Source: Methanosarcinales archaeon
Lineage (GTDB): Archaea; Halobacteriota; Methanosarcinia; Methanosarcinales; Methanogasteraceae
Direction of reading: 5' to 3'
Assembly (NCBI GenBank): GCA_030672605.1
Contig: DAOVGE010000193.1
Span: forward strand, 1-5,345
DNA: 5,345 bases
Each line of letters starts with the position of its first letter. The stretch's first letter is position 1. Positions 1 to 5,345 of this stretch are shown here, one piece after another. Under the pieces are notes generated by a model, which ran no database searches, was not told where the DNA came from, and saw nothing but the letters and a program-made list of their open reading frames with translations. The translations under genes were made by a program, and so were the position numbers.

Positions 1-30
1 TTCTGCCGTTTTCTGTGGTCGATAGCAGTA

Positions 31-60
31 GCCCGCCCTCGTGTTGCAGCAATCGCGGGC
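31..60. repeat. GC-rich hairpin
   Basis: GCCCGC at 31-36 and GCGGGC at 55-60 are perfect reverse complements. The 18-nt loop contains a second small palindrome, TTGC-A-GCAA, at 44-52. No T-run follows on either strand, so it does not look like an intrinsic terminator. It may be an internal arm of the larger symmetric element at 11-158. Confidence 0.4.
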
Positions 61-73
61 GCCACTCCTTCGT

Positions 74-133
74 CTTTGCGTCTCTGCGACTTTGCGTTAA
101 ATCAGAGAAACGCAAAGACGCGAGGGCGCAAAG
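74..133. repeat. Long imperfect hairpin of CGCAAAG-type units
   Basis: Arms 74-97 and 110-133 are each 24 nt and pair at 19 of 24 positions by hand count, with the outer and inner CTTTGCG/CGCAAAG blocks perfect. The loop is 98-109. The right arm and the sequence after it can be read in a 9-nt register: CGCAAAGAC, GCGAGGGCG, CAAAGGTTG, GAAAGGTTG. Similar periodic CGCAAAG/CGCAGAG hairpins recur in intergenic DNA of other prokaryotes from general recollection, not verified here. The function is unknown. Confidence 0.6.
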
Positions 134-148
134 GTTGGAAAGGTTGGA
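131..148. repeat. Perfect 9-nt tandem duplication
   Basis: AAGGTTGGA occurs twice head to tail (131-139 and 140-148), directly abutting the 3' arm of the hairpin at 74-133. The 9-nt unit equals the periodicity inside that arm, suggesting growth by unit duplication or slippage. Confidence 0.6.
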
Positions 149-216
149 AACCACAGAATCCATCAGAATCAGCACATTTTCATGATTATGGGGGACTTGG
201 AGGTTCATGGATGCTT

Positions 217-342
217 CCGGTGCAATCGCCATGCCCTTAGATTCTACCGCAGAGTGCGCAGAGTCACGTAGAGGGTTGAAAACTGTATCGAAACTCTACG
301 CCCACCGCGGTGATAAATCACTTGATTTCAGACCGTGTCATG
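217..342. repeat. Dispersed repeat, copy A
   Basis: This copy matches 1766-1907 in the same orientation. The first 93 positions (217-309 against 1766-1858) align without gaps with 14 mismatches by hand count, about 85% identity. Copy A then lacks a 9-nt unit present in copy B, and the copies rejoin through a small hairpin and a shared GATTTCAGAC-like tail. The core is a hairpin with CGTAGAG (267-273) pairing with CTCTACG (294-300). A second hairpin, TGAT-AA-ATCA, lies at 311-320. It sits downstream of the minus-strand racemase gene. Confidence 0.75.
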
Positions 343-371
343 TTTAGCTAACCCCAAGATTGCACAGATTT

Positions 372-418
372 CCACGAGAAAGATTACCCTCTTCTTGTGT
401 TAAGCTCGTGGTTTTTTT
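372..418 (+). terminator. Stem plus T7 tract, possible plus-strand terminator
   Basis: CCACGAG (372-378) and CTCGTGG (405-411) form a perfect 7-bp inverted repeat, followed at once by seven T (412-418). On the plus strand this resembles an intrinsic terminator, although the 26-nt loop is long and archaeal termination depends mainly on the T-tract. No plus-strand gene lies upstream inside the window, so it would have to serve a transcript entering from the left or made from the repeats. Alternatively it is a decayed member of the periodic hairpin family, since GCACAGATTTCCAC-like words precede it at 362-376. Confidence 0.3.
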
Positions 419-463
419 CCACCTCAGCCAAACACATACCCACCATGAACCCCCCGCCATGCG

Positions 464-1753
464 TCAGTCGCCGCCGGTCGTGTCAGACGGCGTCGGCAGC
501 GTCATCCCGCCGTGCGGCATCAGAAGAACCCGCGCAGAATCGCCACGCTTCGCGATCGCGGAATTGAGAGCGCCCTGCACACTCTCTGCTGGTGTGAAAT
601 ACGCTTTTTTCGCAAGCTCATCAGAGATCGCAGATACGAGATATAGATCGACTCGTTCGGCAAGAATGGATGTCAGCACTGCTTTGTGACCGCCAAGCTC
701 AAAACCATCCTTCAAGCGAGGCAGCAGTTCCTCACGCGGGATATCGAGCCATCGCTCATACACGTCGTTTCCAAGACCTTCCAGGCATTCGGCGACGAGA
801 ATGATCGCCCCCCCGTCTTTTGCGATGTTCTTTGCATTCTCGAGCGCTTTCTGGGACTGGTATAGGTTTATGTCTTTTGGCATCCCGCCCGGGGACGCAA
901 TCACAATCTCGGCAGGCTCTGCACGGATCCGGTACATCCGGTCTGCATAGAGAGCCCCTGCACGGTGCGCTTCTATGGGATCGCCTGCGACCACCGCAAC
1001 GATCTCCTTCTTGCTGTTCAGAACAGCGTTCAGTATAAATCTCGATAAACCTGAAGTTCCTTCCTCGAGATCCTGGCGCACCGGGCTATCGGCACTGCCT
1101 GAGACGGCATTGGGCTGGGTCATGAGCGCATGGTTCTTCCGCATGCTCGCAAGCGACGACACCCCCGGAAGGAGCGACTTGAGCCCACCCGAGTACCCCG
1201 CGTAGTAATGAAACTCGATACTGCCGGTACATATCACAGAGTCCGCATCAAGAACCGGTGCAAATATCTCAATTGGGGTTCCCCTGCTCGTGACCCCTAC
1301 ACGCCTGCAACAATCAGGGTCGTGGTCGATGCATGTTATGTGATCGTATATCTCATCACCGACAAGTCGCCTCTTCTCCTCCTCTGTGTGCTTTCTATGC
1401 GATCCGGTCGCAAATACGATTGTGATATTGGAATTGGGAATTGCAATCTCGTTTAAGTGCGAGATCAGCGGTGGCAGCAGCTTGTCTGTCGGAGTGATCC
1501 TGGTGATATCGTTTGCGATGACAACAACACGATCCCCGGGTTGTACGACATCTGACAAATCTGATAACTTGCTTCCGATCGGGTCTTTCAGTGCATCTTC
1601 AATTGCAAGCTCCCAATTATCGACTGCAGGGAGTTCGTTTGGTTCGAGGATGCCTGCGAGGTTTCTGTCAGCTACATCGACAGAGACGCTGCCGTTTCCG
1701 TAAGCCAGTGGTATCTTCATTGTAGTTGTTGGTGCGTTACTCGGGACTGGCAC
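464..1753 (-). CDS. larA: LarA-family nickel-dependent 2-hydroxyacid racemase
   Basis: Probable cytosolic racemase or epimerase of a 2-hydroxyacid such as lactate, using the nickel-pincer nucleotide cofactor. At 429 aa it is close to the family length (about 420). The N-terminal LarA (DUF2088) domain holds the Asp82/Arg85 pair in NDITR, catalytic His119 in ATGSHR, and His182 in EFHYYAG. Lys192 in SGGLK, the cofactor-linking lysine, is ten residues on, and the metal-ligand-type His208 follows. The C-terminal domain has the YQSQK block (Gln299, Lys302). These match L. plantarum LarA Asp72, Arg75, His108, His174, Lys184, His200, Gln295 and Lys298 in order and nearly in spacing. The longest start is GTG at 1753, with an in-frame stop at 1793-1795. 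ATG at 1720 (Met12) fits the usual family N-terminus better, and neither has a clear ribosome binding site. Homologues act on several 2-hydroxyacids, so the substrate is open. Cofactor genes larB, larC and larE are not in the window. Confidence 0.9.
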   Translation of the reverse strand: MPVPSNAPTTTMKIPLAYGNGSVSVDVADRNLAGILEPNELPAVDNWELAIEDALKDPIGSKLSDLSDVVQPGDRVVVIANDITRITPTDKLLPPLISHLNEIAIPNSNITIVFATGSHRKHTEEEKRRLVGDEIYDHITCIDHDPDCCRRVGVTSRGTPIEIFAPVLDADSVICTGSIEFHYYAGYSGGLKSLLPGVSSLASMRKNHALMTQPNAVSGSADSPVRQDLEEGTSGLSRFILNAVLNSKKEIVAVVAGDPIEAHRAGALYADRMYRIRAEPAEIVIASPGGMPKDINLYQSQKALENAKNIAKDGGAIILVAECLEGLGNDVYERWLDIPREELLPRLKDGFELGGHKAVLTSILAERVDLYLVSAISDELAKKAYFTPAESVQGALNSAIAKRGDSARVLLMPHGGMTLPTPSDTTGGD

Positions 1754-1765
1754 TGTCGATTTTTC

Positions 1766-1907
1766 CCAGTGAAATCGCCATACCCTTCGATTCTATCGCA
1801 GAGTGCGCAGAGCCACGCAGAGGGTTGGACACGGTCACGAAACTCTGCGCCCTCCGCGTTCTGTGCGGTGATGTGTACATCATTGATTTTCAGACAGTGC
1901 CTTCATG
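1766..1907. repeat. Dispersed repeat, copy B
   Basis: This is the second, longer copy of the repeat at 217-342, filling most of the gap between the end of aglB and the start of larA. Its left arm reads CGCAGAG three times (1797-1803, 1806-1812, 1816-1822). The right arm at 1843-1869 is the approximate reverse complement, starting CTCTGCG. Relative to copy A it carries one extra 9-nt unit near 1859-1867. A second hairpin, TGATG-TGTA-CATCA, occupies 1869-1882. It could act in termination of aglB or processing of an aglB-larA transcript, but there is no minus-strand T-run next to the stem. It reaches to within 13 nt of the larA GTG start, where a promoter would be expected. Confidence 0.75.
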
Positions 1908-1914
1908 ACAGAGG

Positions 1915-4536
1915 TCACTGGACTGATACCGTGCCCCCGTCCAGCACGTCTCTCTCGGCAACAGAGACCTGATGCGAGGTTCCTGCAATTGTCACGGTGT
2001 ACATGTCAGACGGCATGGTGTCGAACTGAGTCCCGCCCTCAATTGCCCCGTCCGTTGAATATGGCACGATGAACGTGACTGTGCCATCGGGAGTTGCTGT
2101 TGCTGTCTGGGTGTATTCGAATGTTCGCCCCTGATTCGTGCGAATCGGTATGGAGAGTGTTGCTGTGCTGTTCGGCGGCGCGGTTGCCGTGATCTGCGCG
2201 CCCTTGACGTACTCGAATATCTTGACGTAGCCGGTATTCATTTCAACGACACTTCTCGGGAGGTCTGGGTAGTTGTCATAGAAGTCAGGATCCATCTGGG
2301 TGTACAGGTTGTATATCTGCCTGTAACCATGTTCTGCGGTATTCCCTGCCACCGATTCGTGCACCAGTCGATAGCGTGAGAGACTTATTCCGTCGAAGAT
2401 GTGGAGTTTTCCCTCTATTGAATTGTAGTACTTCATGCTCGGGAAGTTCTGAGGTCCGCCTGACGTCGACACTGTCTGCCAGTACCCCGATGTATCGCCA
2501 TCCCAGGCAGTTATTGCATAGAACTTGCCTGTAGCCATCTCGACGTCGCTGACCACGTACCGGACGCCGAGCGTGTCTGCGATCTCGTTCACCTCATCTT
2601 CGGTCTGCGCTGTGAAGAATGTGGACGCGCCTGGTGCCTGCGCCTCCCTGCCACCGATTCCACCCTGGAATGGGTTGGCGTTCGGGATGCGCCGTGCGAT
2701 ATTCTCGATCCAGAATCCGTAGTCCCACCACGACATTACGCCATACGCTGTGTCGGGATACGGGTATGGTTCGCCGGGTGGGGGGCGCTCGTAGGGTCCG
2801 TAGTATGAGAGTCCGGGGTCGGGCGTGTTGTACTGCATCCATTCGAGTGAATCGTACCATGGTGTATTTGGTCCGCCTGAGTGTCGTGCCTGATTGAGTG
2901 CTTGTGAGGCTGGACCGATTGGGTACACGAGGATTGCAACGAAGATTACTGCGAGCACGATGTATCTCGCGTTCTTTGCCAGATATTGCGGGAGGTTATC
3001 GATTGTGGTGCGTGCGCCTTCGAAACCAGCGAATTCGATTGTCCTTGTTGCAAAATATGCGCTCATGAGCGCGACGTTCACTGAATAGTAGTAGCCGAAC
3101 CGGTTCTGCCCGTATATCGCAAGGAGCATGACCAGCGTCCAGACCAGTGCGAGAATGTCTTCTGGCATCCATCTGCGCAGCACGTAGTAGCTCAGCAGTA
3201 GTATTCCGAATAATGAAATGTAGAAGCAGCTTCCAAAGTTGCCGTAGACCCTGCTGTTTCTGCCGATGTTGAAATTGTCGTTGCGATCATAGAGCATTGA
3301 GGAGATCTCCGCAACAGTCGCAGCACCGCCCTCGCGTATTGTGAAGATTGTGGTGATGGAACTTTCGAGCTGGTTTGTCAACGGCGGCGCGACGATGCTC
3401 AGTAAAAGAAAACCAATTGCCGCACCCACTATCAGAACTGCGGGGTAGTAATACGGGTTCAGATCCCTGCGGTTCATCTCCTTTGATATGATATACATCA
3501 CCGCAAATGCGATGATCGCCACAACGGATGTGGTCACATGCAACAACGAATAATTGCCTGAGAATCCCGCTTCAGGATGTATCCACGGTAGTATCAAAAG
3601 CGCCTCCAGTCCGAATGCGATCACCCCAATCACTGTCATGTACTCCGTTGAGTTGCCGCGGATGTGTTCGGCGATGTAAATCATGATTGCAGAAAGCATG
3701 ATGATCAGACCAAACATTATCGCGCCAGTCCAGCAGAGCTGATATGCTGCGTACGCAAGACCGGCCAGTATGGTGTAGATGAGCGGATACTTGACTGCGC
3801 GCCAGTTCCTGCCCAGGTCGCTGAATGAGAGATTTTGTTTGCGTGCGCTTCTGAACGCGAGCATGAAGAACAGAATGGTTGCGGTGGAGAAGAGGGTCTC
3901 TGCGACATGGTGGTCAACAAATCCGAGCAGTGACCGTGATAGGAACTGTCCCGGGAGTGTTGCAATGATCAGCGCTGCGAGAAGCCCTGTGCCGCGGTTA
4001 TGCAGGTGTTTCCCGATGAAATAGACCGGGATTACCACGAGCGCGCCGAGGACTGGCGGGAAATACGCCCCAACGGTACCTGCGAGGTGCATGTCGGGAT
4101 TGCCGAGCCCGAAGACGAATGATACGAACGCAATTGCTTGATCATAGAGCGGACCATAGTGCTGAAGACGTCCGTACGGAAATTGTGTGAATGCATCATA
4201 AGTTAGGGTATGTGGATAATTGTGGAGTATATACTCTACGATTCTCATGTGATACCACGGGTCGTTTCCACCAAACCGGATCGTGCCGTCTGCGAGAAAT
4301 ACACTGTCGTACGGGAGTGCGGCACGGATGTAGAGCGCTATTGCAAATATAATTGTGAGTAGCGCGCCATAAGGGGCGCTCGATTTTAATCGTGCGATCA
4401 GTGGTTGTTCGGTTTCAGCGGGTTGGTGGGTCTGTTGTGGAAGTGGGTGTTCTGGCTCTGCAATTTCTTTTTTGCTGCTTTTCTGTCCCCTTCCCCTCTT
4501 CACGGGTTCATTTTGTGTGTTCTTCTTTCCAGCCAA
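1915..4536 (-). CDS. aglB: Oligosaccharyltransferase AglB (STT3 family)
   Basis: Catalytic enzyme of archaeal N-glycosylation. It moves a glycan from a dolichol-linked donor to Asn in N-X-S/T sequons on the outer face of the membrane. The 873 residues begin with a charged Lys/Pro/Gln-rich tail (1-50). Some 13 hydrophobic segments follow between about 55 and 541, then a soluble outer domain. Hallmarks are Asp92 in GGNDPWYH (first acidic motif), Asp208-His-His (second acidic motif), TVAE at 407-410 (TIXE motif), WWDYG at 603-607, and a DK-type motif with Asp664 and Lys671. Residues 780-873 look like a beta-sandwich, as in other archaeal AglB proteins. The start is TTG, supported by GAGGTG eight bases upstream. 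It is co-directional with the racemase gene 161 nt downstream and divergent from the AlbA_2 gene. Glycan-assembly genes are not in view. The assignment is very secure. Confidence 0.96.
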   Translation of the reverse strand: MAGKKNTQNEPVKRGRGQKSSKKEIAEPEHPLPQQTHQPAETEQPLIARLKSSAPYGALLTIIFAIALYIRAALPYDSVFLADGTIRFGGNDPWYHMRIVEYILHNYPHTLTYDAFTQFPYGRLQHYGPLYDQAIAFVSFVFGLGNPDMHLAGTVGAYFPPVLGALVVIPVYFIGKHLHNRGTGLLAALIIATLPGQFLSRSLLGFVDHHVAETLFSTATILFFMLAFRSARKQNLSFSDLGRNWRAVKYPLIYTILAGLAYAAYQLCWTGAIMFGLIIMLSAIMIYIAEHIRGNSTEYMTVIGVIAFGLEALLILPWIHPEAGFSGNYSLLHVTTSVVAIIAFAVMYIISKEMNRRDLNPYYYPAVLIVGAAIGFLLLSIVAPPLTNQLESSITTIFTIREGGAATVAEISSMLYDRNDNFNIGRNSRVYGNFGSCFYISLFGILLLSYYVLRRWMPEDILALVWTLVMLLAIYGQNRFGYYYSVNVALMSAYFATRTIEFAGFEGARTTIDNLPQYLAKNARYIVLAVIFVAILVYPIGPASQALNQARHSGGPNTPWYDSLEWMQYNTPDPGLSYYGPYERPPPGEPYPYPDTAYGVMSWWDYGFWIENIARRIPNANPFQGGIGGREAQAPGASTFFTAQTEDEVNEIADTLGVRYVVSDVEMATGKFYAITAWDGDTSGYWQTVSTSGGPQNFPSMKYYNSIEGKLHIFDGISLSRYRLVHESVAGNTAEHGYRQIYNLYTQMDPDFYDNYPDLPRSVVEMNTGYVKIFEYVKGAQITATAPPNSTATLSIPIRTNQGRTFEYTQTATATPDGTVTFIVPYSTDGAIEGGTQFDTMPSDMYTVTIAGTSHQVSVAERDVLDGGTVSVQ

Positions 4537-4544
4537 TAAATATA

Positions 4545-4550
4545 CACCTC
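4545..4550 (-). promoter_or_regulatory. Ribosome binding site deciding the TTG start of aglB
   Basis: On the minus strand GAGGTG lies eight bases before TTG at 4536-4534. The good match to the 16S rRNA tail and standard spacing make TTG the likely true start; the next start-like codon, GTG at codon 12, falls inside the charged tail. Confidence 0.65.
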
Positions 4551-4574
4551 GGGTTTCTTGTTTGCTACAGATGA

Positions 4575-4582
4575 ATTAAATA
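4575..4582 (-). promoter_or_regulatory. Candidate TATA box for aglB
   Basis: The minus strand reads TATTTAAT here. A start site about 25-27 nt downstream would fall near 4552, just before the GAGGTG site, giving a short leader of about 15 nt. The AT-rich word at 4599-4606 is an alternative. This is inferred from spacing only. Confidence 0.4.
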
Positions 4583-4598
4583 GTTTGGGTATTGCTGT

Positions 4599-4606
4599 AA
4601 TATATG
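4599..4606 (+). promoter_or_regulatory. Candidate TATA box for the AlbA_2 gene
   Basis: AATATATG lies about 50 nt before the ATG at 4653. A start site near 4628 would give a leader of about 25 nt including the GGAG site. The core ATATAT (4600-4605) is palindromic, so it could also serve the minus strand. Confidence 0.4.
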
Positions 4607-4615
4607 TCTAATGAT

Positions 4616-4641
4616 CTACTATAATCTCGGAAATCGAGTAG
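4616..4641 (+). promoter_or_regulatory. Inverted repeat at the predicted transcript start
   Basis: CTCG (4626-4629) and CGAG (4635-4638) are separated by five bases. CTACT (4616-4620) and AGTAG (4637-4641) form an overlapping outer inverted repeat. Its position between the TATA candidate and the ribosome binding site would suit an operator or small leader hairpin. The arms are short and chance is a real alternative. Confidence 0.25.
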
Positions 4642-4642
4642 C

Positions 4643-4646
4643 GGAG
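4643..4646 (+). promoter_or_regulatory. Ribosome binding site of the AlbA_2 gene
   Basis: GGAG lies six bases before ATG at 4653, with an in-frame TAA at 4647-4649 between them. This fixes 4653 as the earliest possible start in this stretch and supports its use. Confidence 0.6.
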
Positions 4647-4652
4647 TAAAAG

Positions 4653-5345
4653 ATGGTCACGATTGCAGAACATACGACGGGTGATAAGGGGATTTATGCG
4701 GTTATGGAAGTCCTCACGTCACTGGGTGCAAATGATGGAGATTACGAGAAGAGATATGATAGTGATACAATGATACCATCGGAATCGGAAACAGTGGAAC
4801 TCAAGAAATCCACTGCGCAATTGGGAAGGGCACTGAAAGCAGCTTGTGCATTTGCAAACCATAAAGGCGGAACGATATATTTTGGGATAAGCGATCATGG
4901 AGATGTGGTCGGTCAAGATGTGTCAGATGCCGCGTTAAAAAAAATTTCTAGTAAAATAAGACAAAAAATAAAACCCGAAACAATACCGGAAATAACAATT
5001 GGTGGGACTAGCAATGGTAAACTAATCAAAGTCGTGTTAAAAGAGGGAAATCACAAACCTTATTTCTTGGATGGTGTTGCATATATGCGATCCGGAACAG
5101 AAAACGTCACCACCCCGCCTGATGAACTGCGAAGATTGTTTTTGAGAATGGATCGGAGGCAATGGGATGCAGAGATATGTGAAGGGGCGACATTGGAAGA
5201 TGTGGCGGGGGACCGAGTCAAATCATTTTTAAGAAAAGCAAAGAGCGAAAGGACTTTTGATGTTGAAGAAACCGTTTCTGTAAGCGAAGCACTTGGAAAA
5301 TTGGGGCTCTGGGATGATAAATACGGATTAACAAATTCAGCGATA
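4653..5345 (+). CDS. AlbA_2 (Schlafen-like) domain protein, 3' end outside window
   Basis: The frame stays open for 231 codons to the last base, so only the N-terminal part is present. Residues about 44-163 are an AlbA_2 domain: ESETVELKKS (44-53), AFANHKGGTIYFGISDHG (66-83), a KPY block at 135-137, YMRSG at 144-148 and the closing PDELRRLF. Residues about 175-231 (GATLEDV, then GKLGLWDD and GLTNSA) resemble the linker that leads into a C-terminal HATPase_c_4 or winged-helix region in RecG-like AlbA_2 proteins of about 400-550 aa. Such proteins are often called transcriptional regulators or ATP-binding proteins; the biochemistry of most is unknown. Glu44, Glu49 and Asp81 resemble the acidic residues of nuclease-active Schlafens, an inference only. 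The first 43 residues match nothing I recognise. The gene is divergent from aglB and richer in AAA, ATA and AGA codons. Confidence 0.85.
   Translation, partial: MVTIAEHTTGDKGIYAVMEVLTSLGANDGDYEKRYDSDTMIPSESETVELKKSTAQLGRALKAACAFANHKGGTIYFGISDHGDVVGQDVSDAALKKISSKIRQKIKPETIPEITIGGTSNGKLIKVVLKEGNHKPYFLDGVAYMRSGTENVTTPPDELRRLFLRMDRRQWDAEICEGATLEDVAGDRVKSFLRKAKSERTFDVEETVSVSEALGKLGLWDDKYGLTNSAI

Larger units (their letters stand above)
11..158. repeat. Structured element bounded by a 9-bp inverted repeat
   Basis: TTCTGTGGT at 11-19 and ACCACAGAA at 150-158 are perfect reverse complements. They enclose two further palindromic parts (31-60 and 74-133) and a tandem duplication. The nested symmetry resembles a small non-autonomous repeat element or a folded intergenic RNA. 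The boundary is uncertain because the window begins only 10 bases upstream, and a 9-bp match over this distance could be chance. The end words resemble the CACAGA/TCTGTG units of the neighbouring hairpins, which favours common origin. Confidence 0.35.
1..463. other. Gene-free region rich in hairpin repeats
   Basis: No open frame here has recognisable protein character. The stretch lies downstream of the minus-strand racemase gene and is a patchwork of inverted repeats, itemised separately: a GC-rich hairpin at 31-60, a long imperfect stem at 74-133, a perfect 9-nt tandem duplication at 131-148, a repeat copy at 217-342, and a 7-bp stem followed by seven T at 372-418. The gaps (159-216 and 343-371) show nothing further, apart from the close words CAGAATC at 154-160 and 164-170. 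No tRNA, rRNA or CRISPR pattern was seen. A minus-strand T-run that could end the racemase transcript is not obvious. Confidence 0.7.

Noticed and set aside
61..342. CRISPR array considered for the repeated CGCAAAG/CGCAGAG words
   Set aside because: The units are about 9 nt, contiguous and arranged as inverted arms, with no regular spacers and no cas genes.
360..689. Plus-strand open frame across the end of larA
   Set aside because: Most of it is antisense to the LarA coding region, it starts inside the stem-T7 hairpin, and its protein has no family character.
820..1703. Several overlapping plus-strand open frames inside larA
   Set aside because: All are antisense to the well-supported LarA frame and give low-complexity Ser/Arg-rich products.
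1726..1972. Plus-strand open frames over repeat copy B
   Set aside because: They translate the hairpin repeat itself, and copy A does not keep the same frame because of the 9-nt unit and other length differences.
2525..3088. Open frames on both strands inside aglB
   Set aside because: Shadows of the AglB outer-domain frame; the Arg/Pro/Thr-rich products have no motifs.
3717..4024. Open frames overlapping the membrane part of aglB
   Set aside because: AglB membrane segments and the DHH motif lie in the real frame across this stretch.
4392..4574. Plus-strand open frame over the aglB start
   Set aside because: Antisense to the Lys-rich AglB tail, running into the aglB promoter, with no ribosome binding site noted.
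4626..4638. Riboswitch or attenuator upstream of the AlbA_2 gene
   Set aside because: The predicted leader is only about 25 nt, too short for a known riboswitch; only a small inverted repeat can be supported.
4719..4916. Minus-strand 65-codon open frame
   Set aside because: Antisense to the AlbA_2 domain, whose motifs are clear on the plus strand.

Overview
The window looks like euryarchaeal DNA, most plausibly from the methanogen/ANME side (Methanomicrobia, Methanosarcinales or relatives). The main evidence is a full-length archaeal-type single-subunit oligosaccharyltransferase (AglB/STT3). TATA-like boxes with GGAG/GAGGTG-type ribosome binding sites and a nickel-pincer LarA racemase are consistent with this. 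The lineage is inferred from protein character, not from a search.

Layout. Positions 1-463 hold no convincing gene. They contain a cluster of imperfect hairpins, several built from roughly 9-nt periodic units (CGCAAAG-, CGCAGAG- and CACAGATT-like words). Positions 464-1753 (minus) encode a LarA-family nickel-dependent 2-hydroxyacid racemase with every cofactor and catalytic position I could check in place. The 161-nt gap at 1754-1914 is almost filled by a second copy of a repeat also found at 217-342, so larA is bracketed by two direct copies of about 120-140 bp. Positions 1915-4536 (minus) encode AglB, the membrane enzyme that transfers a lipid-linked glycan onto Asn in N-X-S/T sequons. A 116-nt divergent promoter region follows (4537-4652). 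From 4653 to the window end (plus) lies the 5' part of an AlbA_2 (Schlafen-like) protein, cut off by the window edge.

How the parts relate. aglB and larA are co-directional and could share a transcript, but the repeat between them means co-transcription is not assured and no functional link is evident. The AlbA_2 gene is divergent from aglB with back-to-back promoter elements, so shared or cross regulation is possible but unproven. Its AT-rich, AAA/ATA/AGA-rich codon use differs from the two neighbours.

The most noteworthy signal is the pair of repeats around larA. The copies differ by compensatory changes in a 7-bp stem, and a second small hairpin is kept in both despite a changed sequence. 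This points to a structured mobile or RNA-like element family. I see no evidence of a complete new multi-gene system in this window.
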